A program made the translations under genes and the position numbers. The notes below the pieces were generated by a model that was given only the letters and a program-made list of their open reading frames with translations, was not told where the DNA came from and made no database searches. This document shows positions 46,649 to 54,480 of a stretch of 64,000 nucleotides of DNA, in pieces. The first letter of the stretch is position 1. Each line of letters begins with the position of its first letter. Source of the DNA: Halobellus clavatus (lineage in GTDB: Archaea; Halobacteriota; Halobacteria; Halobacteriales; Haloferacaceae). The stretch lies in contig NZ_FNPB01000003.1 of assembly GCF_900107195.1 (NCBI RefSeq), positions 186,001 through 250,000 on the forward strand, read 5' to 3'.

Positions 46649-47737
46649 ATGGACGTCTTCGCCCGGATCAGCCACCGAGAAGGGATCGCCTTCTCGTGGG
46701 ACGAACTGACCGGGGCGTTAGGGGATTCGGTTACGGTGCTGCCGATCGTGGTCAGCGTGGCCGCCCTCACCGAACTCTCGCTCGCGCGTCTCCTGCTGGG
46801 CTTTGCCGTGTTCCAGATCGTCTGGGGAATCCACTACGGACTCCCGATCTCGGTCGAACCGATGAAAGCGCTCGCTGCACTGGTGATCGCTGGCTCGCTC
46901 GCCCCCTCAGAACTCGCCGTCGCTGGGCTGCTGGCCGGCGTGGTGCTGCTCGCGGTCGGGGCGACCGGGACGCTCGCCCGAGTCGAACGCCACGTGGACC
47001 GGCCGGTGATCCGCGGCGTGCAACTGGCTGTCGGGCTCGTTCTTCTCCGGACTGGGATCGAGTTGAGCCTCGGCGGCCCAATCCTCGCGCTCATCGCCAT
47101 CGCCGTCGTCCTCGGGAGCCTCGCGCTGGGCCACAGACGCCTGAGTACGCTCGCCGTCCTCAGCGTCGGAGTCGCGATCGCTGTCTGGGAGACGGGGTTC
47201 TCCGCTCCTCACTTGCCTGCACTCACAGTGGCGATTCCGGACCCGTCCGGGCTCTCGACCGATGCCGTCGGCGCGACTATCGGACAGCTCGCGATGACCG
47301 TGGGTAACGCAGCCGTCGCGACCTCACTGCTGTTATCTGATTACTTCGATAGCGATGTCTCGCCTGACGAACTGGCGACGAGTATGGGGGCGATGAATCT
47401 CCTCGCGATCCCCTTCGGTGCGATGCCGATGTGTCACGGCAGCGGCGGGGTGGCGGGGAAGTACGCGTTCGGTGCGAGAACGGCCGGAGCGAATCTGCTT
47501 CTGGGGGTGCTCTACGCGCTGGCCGCAATCCTCGCGGTCGGCGTGATCGCGGCCTTTCCGGTGTCGATGCTCGGCGTGGTCCTCGGAGTAATTGCCATCG
47601 AACTGGCCCGTAGCGGCCTCGAAACCGAAGATTTGGCCCTCACTGTCGCTGTCGGCCTCATCGGCGTCCTCGTGAACGTCGGTGCCGCGTTCATCGTCGG
47701 AATCGCCGCAGCCCAGGTTCGAAACCGGATCCAGTGA
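46649..47737 (+). CDS. MOT1-type molybdate/sulfate transporter
   Basis: The 362-residue protein has about ten transmembrane helices and a STAS-free SulP-like fold. VWGIHYGLPISVEPMKALAA (residues about 60-79) holds the first MOT1 motif, and MPMCHGSGGVAGKYAFGART holds the second; these two motifs define the MOT1 molybdate transporters of plants and algae and their prokaryotic relatives. ATG at 46649 is supported by a TATA-like element; the frame is open back to 46517 without coding character. It is on the same strand as the ModE-like gene. Two unrelated uptake systems at one locus suggest high and low affinity or different anions. Confidence 0.88.
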   Translation: MDVFARISHREGIAFSWDELTGALGDSVTVLPIVVSVAALTELSLARLLLGFAVFQIVWGIHYGLPISVEPMKALAALVIAGSLAPSELAVAGLLAGVVLLAVGATGTLARVERHVDRPVIRGVQLAVGLVLLRTGIELSLGGPILALIAIAVVLGSLALGHRRLSTLAVLSVGVAIAVWETGFSAPHLPALTVAIPDPSGLSTDAVGATIGQLAMTVGNAAVATSLLLSDYFDSDVSPDELATSMGAMNLLAIPFGAMPMCHGSGGVAGKYAFGARTAGANLLLGVLYALAAILAVGVIAAFPVSMLGVVLGVIAIELARSGLETEDLALTVAVGLIGVLVNVGAAFIVGIAAAQVRNRIQ

Positions 47738-48677
47738 CCAGCGGGGAACCGGAGCCAGTTCGTATAGCGATATGAAGTATACGAGTCTCGGAGGAGACGG
47801 CTCCGAATCGAGACGAAAGCCGCCACGCGACACACCGAATAGAAACCAGAATTCGCGGGCATTCACTGCGAGTCACTCGACACTTCACTCCAGTCGGTGG
47901 TCGAACGGGAGCGGGTCTTTAGCAGCGCGCCTACGCAGTCACCGTCAGGAACGGACGATCGGATTGGTAGCGCCCACATACGGGCCGGTAACCCAAAGCC
48001 AGGGAACGGGCTCAAGCCGGTGTGAAATTTCGGATCGGAACGGAATTGACAGCTCGAGTGGAATCACGGATGAAGACGCGTTCTCGGGCCGGGTCGAGAC
48101 GTAGAGACGGTACCAATCGCACGCCACCAAGTGACCCCGAGCGCAGAGGAGGCCCAAACTACTGCGGACCGTCGCTGAATCAGCATCGGATGTATCCAGG
48201 CGACGCCTCGAGCACATCTGATTCGGGGATCACTGTCTGATCGGTACGAACGCCTGAACGTCGCTACGCGACAGTAACCGCGTGTTGCATCTGCATTTCA
48301 CGGGCGAAACCGGTCACTGAGGTTATCCGCCAGAATCGTGTTTCATCGGTCGATTCAGTGAGTCCTGTCGAGCGGTTGTCCGTCGCACGGCGAACAGTGG
48401 GAAGAATATTTGCCGAGAGATCGACCACCCCGGTGATCCTCATCCACTACGCCCGGCGCTCGGTTCGCCTGTGAGGTTATCTCAGGGGACGTCGTCGAGA
48501 GCGGAGAGAATCAGGATGGTCCTTGAATCCCTGTTCTGTATCCCGCGTCGATCCAGCGCTGGATAACTTCGGAAAACGAAGAACGCGGATCGTGACTGGT
48601 CGGCCGAGATCCTGATCGAAGCGTGCCTCGTTTCCGAGACGGGTCGAGAAAACCAATTGCCAGATCGAGACCGAATA

Positions 48678-48705
48678 TCTAACCCGGTGTCTATACCGGG
48701 CTATT
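48678..48705. repeat. Inverted repeat with 6-bp centre (candidate recombinase site A)
   Basis: The exact arms CCCGGT and ACCGGG flank GTCTAT. Extended to 11 bp each side the arms match at 8 of 11 positions. The 11+6+11 layout is that of Xer/dif sites. It could also be a plain hairpin. Confidence 0.4.
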
Positions 48706-48821
48706 CAGGTGGTGGCTCCTCCCCGGTTCTGGAGCCCTCTACCCCAGGGGTTGCAGGTCGAAGAGCCGGGTGTCGAAATCAGTCGTTGGCGGCCCAACGC
48801 TAATCCTGGATCCGGGCTCTC

Positions 48822-48849
48822 AGGGCGACAAAATATTATTTGTGCCGGT
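48822..48849. repeat. Inverted repeat with 6-bp AT-only centre (candidate recombinase site B)
   Basis: ACAAA and TTTGT flank ATATTA. Extending to 11 bp, AGGGCGACAAA and TTTGTGCCGGT match at 7 of 11 positions, with the best match next to the centre, as in known dif sites. It is about 140 bp before the DUF5805 start. Confidence 0.4.
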
Positions 48850-48990
48850 AAAACCAATTCACATTTTATGATAGTACTTGCACAACTAATACTTTGGAAC
48901 CGGTGCTAATAGGGTTTCAGAACCACATCTAAGAGAGGTTATCCTGATTCGTACAGTATATTCAAGTGGGACGGGTTCGCACACACCAGT

Positions 48991-49434
48991 ATGTCGACGG
49001 AGGGATCCGACACGGAACGAAAAACCGTGATGACGTACGTCCCGGCGTATCAGAAAGAACGCTGGAAAGAACACGCCGATCAACTCGGGATGAGTCAGAG
49101 TGAATTCCTGCGGACGATGGTCCAGGCGGGCCGTCGCAACTTCGAGATTCCTGATCTCCCTAGTGGGGAGGAAGAAGAGACCGCCCAGTCGGCCAACTCG
49201 CAGAACTCCGAAGAGAGCGCACAGCAGGGAGAAGAGTTCCGAGAGCGAGTGCGGGCTGCACTCTCGGACTCGGAGTACCGATCATGGGACGAACTGCTCG
49301 CGGCATTGACGAACGACATCGAGGATCGGCTGGATACGACGCTACAGGACCTCCAGGCCTCGAACGAAGTTCAGTACAGCGGCCGACACGGCGGATATAC
49401 GCTGGCAGGCTCTTCGGAGCGTCCCGATGAATAG
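48991..49434 (+). CDS. DUF5805 DNA-binding-like protein, partner of the recombinase
   Basis: The 147-residue protein's N-terminal 50 residues (MTYVPAYQKERWKEHADQLG, then MSQSEFLRTMVQAGRRNFEI) look like a ribbon-helix-helix DNA-binding domain. A Gln/Ser/Glu-rich linker (58-85) follows. The C-terminal 60 residues form a winged-helix-like domain (SDSEYRSWDELLAALTNDIE, LQASNEVQYSGRHGGYTLAG). I match it to haloarchaeal DUF5805. Its stop overlaps the recombinase ATG region by 8 bp, so the two proteins are made together. It may position the recombinase at its site or set the direction of the reaction. Confidence 0.85.
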   Translation: MSTEGSDTERKTVMTYVPAYQKERWKEHADQLGMSQSEFLRTMVQAGRRNFEIPDLPSGEEEETAQSANSQNSEESAQQGEEFRERVRAALSDSEYRSWDELLAALTNDIEDRLDTTLQDLQASNEVQYSGRHGGYTLAGSSERPDE

Positions 49435-50494
49435 TGAAGCGACTGACCTCCAGCGTGAGGACCCCGTGTCGTACTTCTTAGAGGATATGACGTACCACGG
49501 GAAGTCGGATCGAACGCGAGCGGCCTACGAGCGGGTGTTACGCCGCTTTGAGGCCTTCCTCTCGGATCCTGCGCAAAACCCCAGCAACGCCTCGATATCC
49601 ATCGGCGACGCGTCCTACCGCGACTGTATGGCGTGGATCCATACGCTTCGCCGCTCGGAGATGGCCGACAGCACCATCGCGACATACGCGTCGTACCTGC
49701 ACCGGTTCTACGCGTACCTGACGCAGGTTGGACGGTTCGAGTCCAATCCTATGACTCTCGTGATGGAGGAGATGGACGAGGCGATCGATACGAACCCGTC
49801 CCGGCGTGAAATTTCGCTGTCAGCAATGCAGTCGTTCCTGCACGACGTGCACCATCCACTGGATCACGCGGTCATCTGTACGCTGCTCAAAACGGGGATG
49901 CGAGTCGGCGAACTCTGTAATCTGGATCTTCGAGACGTCGTACTAACCGATCAAACGCCAATCTCGAATCTCACCGACGGCGACATATCACCTCGGACGC
50001 AATTGGACGGTCGCGGCTCCTCGATCTACGTCGCTGCTGAACCCACTGCGGGGGAGGTCGTCGCCGGTGAGGAACGGAGCGCATCGAACAAACGAAAGCG
50101 CTCGACCATTGTTCCCGTGGACGAGGAACTCGAAACCGTGCTTTGTCGGTGGGCGGCCGTTCGTCCGGCCACGCGATCCCCCGCAGCACCGCTGTTCGTC
50201 AGCACTTCCGGCAGTTGGGGCGAGCGCCTGACACCGGATATGGTCCATCACATCGTCGAGCGTCACGCCAGTGATGCGGGCTGGCACCGATCCGGTGGTG
50301 GGGCCGACGAAAACGTCACGCCTCACTACTTCAGGCACTTCTTCACCACACACCTGCGGGACCGGACCGGCGACCGCGGGATCGTCAAGTATCTCCGCGG
50401 CGATGTCGGAGGCGACATCATCGATACCTACACCCACAATTGGGGCGATCGGGTTCGTGAGACCTACGAGGCGAACATTTACTCGCTCTATTGA
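49427..50494 (+). CDS. Tyrosine recombinase (XerC/D- or integrase-like)
   Basis: The 355-residue protein has an N-terminal SAM-like core-binding domain (residues 10-105: LEDMTYHGKSDRTRAAYERV, then STIATYASYLHRFYAYLTQV) and a catalytic domain. Catalytic residues visible are Arg in KTGMRVGELCNLDLRD, the HxxR pair in TPHYFRHFFTTHLRD, and the C-terminal Tyr in IIDTYTHNWGDRVRETYEAN. An insert with charged residues (about 180-225) enlarges the catalytic domain compared with XerC/D (about 300 residues). It could be a chromosomal Xer-type resolvase or a domesticated integrase. There is no tRNA at either side within 3 kb, which speaks against a fresh integrative element. Confidence 0.92.
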   Translation: MNSEATDLQREDPVSYFLEDMTYHGKSDRTRAAYERVLRRFEAFLSDPAQNPSNASISIGDASYRDCMAWIHTLRRSEMADSTIATYASYLHRFYAYLTQVGRFESNPMTLVMEEMDEAIDTNPSRREISLSAMQSFLHDVHHPLDHAVICTLLKTGMRVGELCNLDLRDVVLTDQTPISNLTDGDISPRTQLDGRGSSIYVAAEPTAGEVVAGEERSASNKRKRSTIVPVDEELETVLCRWAAVRPATRSPAAPLFVSTSGSWGERLTPDMVHHIVERHASDAGWHRSGGGADENVTPHYFRHFFTTHLRDRTGDRGIVKYLRGDVGGDIIDTYTHNWGDRVRETYEANIYSLY

Positions 50495-50868
50495 ACTGAT
50501 TGACTGTCCGATAGCCGTCGTATAAATTCTATACCGCTATATGGAATTCTTACTTCCTGATTGGGAATCCGAGCGATCTGGTGAACGACAGCACGAATGT
50601 AGTCGGCGGAATCGCGGAGTGTTCGGCCGTCCGCCTTCCTCGTAAGTGTGCGAGACCGCATCTCGCTGGCTTTCGCCCGCGACGCTCGTCTCCCTCGGTG
50701 CTTGCTGGTCTTGCGGGGACGAGAACTGTTCACGACGCCTTACATCGTGGATCTAAGCGATCTTTCCAGTAGCCGAGACGAGTCCAGCCTCGTCCGTCCG
50801 TCTATCACTCTCTTCACTCACGCAGAAACTCGCTCAGCCCTGGAGCGTACCACAAACCAAAACCGGAG
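50495..50868. other. Intergenic stretch, no supported gene
   Basis: The first 60 bp after the recombinase stop are AT-rich (TATAAATTCTATACCGCTATAT near 50521-50543). The rest has open frames on both strands without the acidic codon signature, and looks like decayed sequence. A minus-strand frame at 50488-50733 is discussed under rejected items. Confidence 0.5.
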
Positions 50869-51018
50869 TCACCGTCCAATGAAGTACGCCGCTGCCTGGG
50901 CTTCGGGACCGATCTCCTCGAACGGAGCGTCGTCACACCGACGACACTGGGGCGGCACTTCGACGTCCGCATAGACAGTTTCACAGCCTCTGCAGACGAA
51001 AAATCGGAGTCCGAGCAC
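50869..51018 (-). CDS. Zinc-ribbon microprotein (49 residues)
   Basis: GTG at 51018-51016 to TGA at 50869 gives 49 residues. VLGLRFFVCRGCETVYADVE opens with one CxxC (Cys9, Cys12), and PPQCRRCDDAPFEEIG has the second (Cys25, Cys28), giving a Cys4 zinc ribbon. The tail reads GPEAQAAAYFIGR. Four correctly spaced Cys in such a short frame are unlikely by chance. The function is unknown. It is the only believable gene between the recombinase and the methyltransferase at 51449, on the opposite strand to both. Confidence 0.6.
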   Translation of the reverse strand: MLGLRFFVCRGCETVYADVEVPPQCRRCDDAPFEEIGPEAQAAAYFIGR

Positions 51019-51448
51019 GAATCACAACACGGTGGCGACGAGCAAAACCGTGTCGGCCCGCGAGTTCGAATCGCCACGCAGTCCCGATGCGCTACGACAC
51101 CGCCAGGGGGCGTTCGTCCGAACGTACAGGGTCTCTTTTTCCCACCTCAATCAAATCCCTATGAGGTGGGTGCCGATTTGTCGGGTGAGGCATTTCTGGT
51201 AGTATGGCCGAGTCACCGGAATCGATCGCAGGGGTCGCCGACGGTGACTGCACTGGGATGCGGGCGCTCGTGACGGGATTGACGAACCGCTTGCCACCTC
51301 GGCCGCGGACCCTCGACGGATGAAGCGTGACGTTCCGGGAGTCACCGGCCGTATCTAGGTCGGGAGCCGCGTCTGGATTCGCAGCAGTGGCGAGCGGTGT
51401 CTCTGAGACGCCACGCCGCCTATACCGGTTCCGCACGTACAGGCGACT
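51019..51448. other. Intergenic stretch with a strong inverted repeat
   Basis: No supported gene. It contains T5 at 51136-51140 followed by a perfect 9-bp hairpin (51141-51170). A 39-codon frame at 51204-51323 begins MAESPESIAGVADG and includes MRALVTGLTNRL, but I cannot support it. Confidence 0.5.
51141..51170. repeat. Perfect 9-bp inverted repeat with 12-nt loop
   Basis: CCCACCTCA (51141-51149) and TGAGGTGGG (51162-51170) pair exactly. A TTTTT run lies just before it on the plus strand. It does not sit directly behind a gene as a terminator would, so it may be an element end or an RNA structure. Confidence 0.6.
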
Positions 51449-52060
51449 ATGACCGAGTTGCTCTCGGATTCCGAGCGGGCCAAACTCGACGCGAACCCCG
51501 ACGAGACGTTCTACGACAGCCCGCGCTTCGTCACGCACGCCGACGACGGGTTCTTGGATCGACTCACCGACACGTACGCGTCGGTGTTGTCCGACGGCGA
51601 CCGGGTCTTCGACGCGATGAGTAGCTGGGTGTCACACCTTCCCCCGCGCGAGTACGAACGCGTCGTCGGCCACGGACTCAACGCTGCGGAACTAGCGGAT
51701 AACAATGCGCTCGACGAGTGGTTCCTGCAGGATCTCAACCACGAACAGACGCTTCCGCTCGACGACGGGAGTTTCGACGCCGTGCTGTGTGCCCTGTCGG
51801 TCCAGTACCTACAGTATCCCGCAGCAGTGTTTGCGGAGTTCGACCGCGTACTCACTCTGGGCGGCGTGCTCGTGGTGAGTTTCACGAACCGGATGTTCCC
51901 GACCAAGGCGGTCCGCGCGTGGCGGGATGCCGATATGACCGGGCGGACCGACCTCGTCGAATCGTACTGCGAGGCCGGCGGATTATCCGTGACGGATGTC
52001 GTCCGGGACCGGCCCGAGGGCGATCCCTTCGTCGCCGTGGTCGCACAGTCGCCCCGCTGA
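51449..52060 (+). CDS. SAM-dependent methyltransferase-like protein (Methyltransf_11 type)
   Basis: The 203-residue protein has a Rossmann-type core, with VFDAMSSWVSHLPP at the motif I position and FDAVLCALSVQYLQYPAAVF plus VLTLGGVLVVSFTNRMFPTK after it. The usual GxGxG of motif I is replaced by AMSSW, which is unusual and may mean altered cofactor binding or a pseudo-enzyme. The N-terminal 50 residues (NPDETFYDSPRFVTHADDGF) precede the fold and recall a haloarchaeal subfamily. It is on the same strand as galK, 87 bp upstream of it. Confidence 0.8.
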   Translation: MTELLSDSERAKLDANPDETFYDSPRFVTHADDGFLDRLTDTYASVLSDGDRVFDAMSSWVSHLPPREYERVVGHGLNAAELADNNALDEWFLQDLNHEQTLPLDDGSFDAVLCALSVQYLQYPAAVFAEFDRVLTLGGVLVVSFTNRMFPTKAVRAWRDADMTGRTDLVESYCEAGGLSVTDVVRDRPEGDPFVAVVAQSPR

Positions 52061-52147
52061 CACGGGGGCCGTCCTCGACCGCGGTCACCGATCCTTCTCG
52101 CTGGTCTCCCAACGCTTATTTTGTCGAGCGCGGGAATTTCGGCAAAG

Positions 52148-53236
52148 ATGGACACGCGCACCCACCGGGTGATTTCCCCGGGTCGAGTCAACCTCATCGG
52201 CGATCACACCGACTACACCGGCGGATACGTGCTCCCGGTGGCGACCGACCTGCACACGCAGTTGGCGGCGTCGCCCGCGGACGAGGTGACCGTGTACTCC
52301 GAGGCGACCGACGACCGTCGCTCGTTCGCGGTCGACGACGAACAGCCGAGCGGTGACTGGACCGATTACGTGAAAGGCTGCTATGCAGTGCTCCGGGAGG
52401 AAGGGTACGCTCCGGGGGGATTCGATGGTGATCTCAGTGGGACGCTCCCGCTGGGCTCGGGGTTGAGCTCCTCGGCTAGTCTCGAACTGGCTGTGGTCGC
52501 CTTTCTGAACGACGCGTACTCGCTGGGACTCTCACGGGAACGAATGGCCAGGCTCAGCCAGCGTGTGGAGAACGACTTCGTCGGCGTCTCCTGTGGGATT
52601 ATGGATCAGTTCGCGGTGGCGCTCGGACAGTCGGGACACGCGCTCCACCTCGACACCGGAAGCCTGGAGTACGATCCGATCCCGATCCCCGACGACGTCC
52701 GCCTCGTCGTCTACCACACCGGAGTCGAACGCGGCCTCGTAGACACGGCGTACAACGAGCGCCGAGAGACCGTCGAAGGGGCGCTGGATGCCCTCGGAGC
52801 GGAGGCCTCAACCCAACTATCGGAAGCAGACATAGAAGACGCGGGGTCGCTCTCGGAACTCCAGCGGCAACGACTCGGGTACGTCGTCAGGGAGAACGAG
52901 CGAGTGCTTCGCGTCGGTGAGGCGCTTTCCGGAGGCGACCTCGAAACGGTGGGATCGCTCCTCACGGCCGCCCACGCTGACATCGCCGCGAACTACGACG
53001 CTAGCTGCCGGGAGTTGGACTTCGTCGTCGACCAGGCCGTCGAGCGCGGTGCCTACGGAGCGCGGCTCACGGGAGCGGGCTGGGGTGGAGCCGCTGTCGC
53101 GCTCGTCGATGCGGCGGATGCAGAGGCGTTTGCCCGTTCGCTGCACGAGCGCTACTGCGAGCAGTTCCCCGACCACGAATCGCGGTATCACCTCGTCACA
53201 CCGTCGGACGGCGTACGTGTCCAACGGCGATCGTGA
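52148..53236 (+). CDS. galK: Galactokinase
   Basis: The GHMP kinase has 362 residues and phosphorylates galactose at C1. The galactokinase signature is present as GRVNLIGDHTDYTGGYVLP (residues about 12-30), the ATP loop as LPLGSGLSSSASLEL, and motif III as GARLTGAGWGGAAVALV. The signature has Asp instead of Glu in IGEHTDY, a conservative change also seen in archaeal galactokinases. ATG at 52148 is chosen; TTATTTT at 52117-52123 is about 28 nt upstream. No other Leloir gene is in the window. Another small-sugar kinase of the GHMP family is the alternative. Confidence 0.88.
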   Translation: MDTRTHRVISPGRVNLIGDHTDYTGGYVLPVATDLHTQLAASPADEVTVYSEATDDRRSFAVDDEQPSGDWTDYVKGCYAVLREEGYAPGGFDGDLSGTLPLGSGLSSSASLELAVVAFLNDAYSLGLSRERMARLSQRVENDFVGVSCGIMDQFAVALGQSGHALHLDTGSLEYDPIPIPDDVRLVVYHTGVERGLVDTAYNERRETVEGALDALGAEASTQLSEADIEDAGSLSELQRQRLGYVVRENERVLRVGEALSGGDLETVGSLLTAAHADIAANYDASCRELDFVVDQAVERGAYGARLTGAGWGGAAVALVDAADAEAFARSLHERYCEQFPDHESRYHLVTPSDGVRVQRRS

Positions 53237-53301
53237 GTGGTGCGAGCGGTGAGTCGATCCGGACCCGCCCAGTTTAAGTCCCGGGAGACCCTCGCCCGGG
53301 T

Positions 53302-53820
53302 ATGCACGTCGCGCTGGGCGGGACGTTCGATCCGGTCCACGACGGCCACCTCGCGCTCTTCGAGCGGGCCTTCGAGTTGGGCGACGTCACCGTGGGCCTG
53401 ACGAGCGACGAACTCGCACCGAAGACCCGTCACGTCGACCGCTACGTCCGCTCGTTCGAGGACCGAAAGCGCGATCTCGTGGCCGAACTGGAACCCCTCG
53501 CCGAAAGCCACGACCGGGCGTTCGAAGTCCGCGAACTCTCCGATCCCACCGGGATCGCAACCGAGCCCAAATTCGACTATCTGATCGTTTCTCCAGAGAC
53601 TCGCAACGGGGGCGAACGAATCAACGAGATTCGTCGCGAACGCGGCCACGAACCGTTAGAAATCGAGGTCGTCGACCACGTGATGGCCGAAGACGGCGAA
53701 CGGATCTCCTCGACACGCATCGTCGAAGGAGAGATCGATCGCCACGGCAACGTCACGCCCGACCGCAACGGTCGCGGAGCCACCCGGCCGACTGCCGACA
53801 GTTCTGATACGTCGCAGTAG
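53302..53820 (+). CDS. coaD: Phosphopantetheine adenylyltransferase (archaeal type)
   Basis: The enzyme converts 4'-phosphopantetheine and ATP to dephospho-CoA in CoA synthesis (172 residues). The nucleotidyltransferase motif is GGTFDPVHDGHLALFERAF (HxGH as HDGH), followed by VGLTSDELAPK and the C-terminal ISSTRIVEGEID. The archaeal form differs from the bacterial CoaD and lacks its C-terminal helix. The last 25 residues are low complexity. It is on the same strand as galK, 65 bp on. Confidence 0.92.
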   Translation: MHVALGGTFDPVHDGHLALFERAFELGDVTVGLTSDELAPKTRHVDRYVRSFEDRKRDLVAELEPLAESHDRAFEVRELSDPTGIATEPKFDYLIVSPETRNGGERINEIRRERGHEPLEIEVVDHVMAEDGERISSTRIVEGEIDRHGNVTPDRNGRGATRPTADSSDTSQ

Positions 53821-53850
53821 CTGCGATGCGGAACCGGCTCCGAGCTGACG

Positions 53851-54159
53851 TCACCACGACGGGGGTCGGAAGCCCGCCGTTTCGAGGATGGGTTTCCAGT
53901 GTTGCTGGACGCTGAGTCGGCTCACGTCCATCGCGTCGGCGACCCGAGACTGGGACCGTTCCTCCCCGGCGATCAGCGCGCCCGCATAGAGACTGGCGGC
54001 GGCGATAGCCGACTTGGAGCGGTCCGTCTCGGGCACCTCCGAGAGGAACAGGTCCGCCGCAACCGACCGTGCTTCCGACCCGAGGTCGAGGCGGTCCGCG
54101 GCGCGTTCAATCTGGGTCAGCCAGGGCTCGTTTTCGACCCGGTCCCGGGCGCTGTACAT
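53851..54159 (-). CDS. Mini transcription factor B (single cyclin-like domain)
   Basis: The 102-residue protein resembles one cyclin repeat of transcription factor B: WLTQIERAADRLDLGSEARS, then SAIAAASLYAGALIAGEERS and VADAMDVSRLSVQQHW, with the helix-turn-helix near the end. It lacks the N-terminal zinc ribbon and the second cyclin repeat of a full TFB (about 310 residues). It could bind BRE-type DNA or modulate a full TFB; haloarchaea use many TFBs. It is transcribed away from tRNA-Leu(TAG), 83 bp between. Confidence 0.82.
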   Translation of the reverse strand: MYSARDRVENEPWLTQIERAADRLDLGSEARSVAADLFLSEVPETDRSKSAIAAASLYAGALIAGEERSQSRVADAMDVSRLSVQQHWKPILETAGFRPPSW

Positions 54160-54242
54160 ACGTCGACTGGGGTGTCAGCGCACAAGAATCCTCCGTGCGA
54201 GAGCGATAAGTTGAATGGGGACTTCCGTGTAGTGACGTGTGC

Positions 54243-54325
54243 GCGCGGGTAGCCAAGTGGTCAACGGCGCAGCGCTTAGGACGCTGTCCCATAGGGGTCC
54301 GCAGGTTCGAATCCTGTCCCGCGCA
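54243..54325 (+). tRNA. tRNA-Leu (anticodon TAG)
   Basis: This class II tRNA has 83 nt. The acceptor GCGCGGG pairs with CCCGCGC, with A as discriminator. The anticodon arm is CAGCG-CTTAGGA-CGCTG, giving TAG. A long variable arm (TCCCATAGGGGTCC) and a T-arm with GGTTCGAATCC follow. CCA is not encoded. Confidence 0.96.
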
Positions 54326-54480
54326 GTGAGGAGCGTAGCGACGAGCGAGCAGGCACCACGAGTGTCTGATCCCCGAGTTCTCAGTTCTGTTTCGATAGAT
54401 GCCCATTCGAGGGTGCGTTGCCGCCGACACGTTGACGCTCATCAAAGGTCATACGCCCTCGAATCGAACGACAGAGCCTC

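Larger units (their letters stand above)
47738..48990. other. Gene-free region of about 1.25 kb before the DUF5805/recombinase pair
   Basis: I find no convincing protein, tRNA, RNase P RNA or 7S RNA in this stretch; short frames lack the acidic codon pattern of neighbours. The last 150 bp are AT-rich. It holds a hairpin CCCGGT/ACCGGG (48683-48700), a hairpin GGCTCC/GGAGCC (48714-48736), an inverted repeat ACAAA/TTTGT (48828-48843) and paired CCGGT (48845-48849) and ACCGG (48899-48903). TATATT at 48957-48962 is a likely TATA box for the DUF5805 gene. Confidence 0.7.

Noticed and set aside
47738-48990. Search for RNase P RNA, 7S RNA or a replication origin in the long gap
   Set aside because: No conserved RNase P or SRP core motif and no set of origin recognition boxes is visible, and no orc1/cdc6 gene is near.
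50488-50733. Minus-strand frame with the stretch LRDSADYIRAVVHQIARIP
   Set aside because: It looks faintly protein-like and might be a transposase remnant, but I cannot match it to a family and the rest is Arg/Ser-rich noise.
51204-51323. A 39-codon frame beginning MAESPESIAGVADG
   Set aside because: It has an ATG, but there is no promoter element I trust and no recognisable domain; it could be a decayed gene start.
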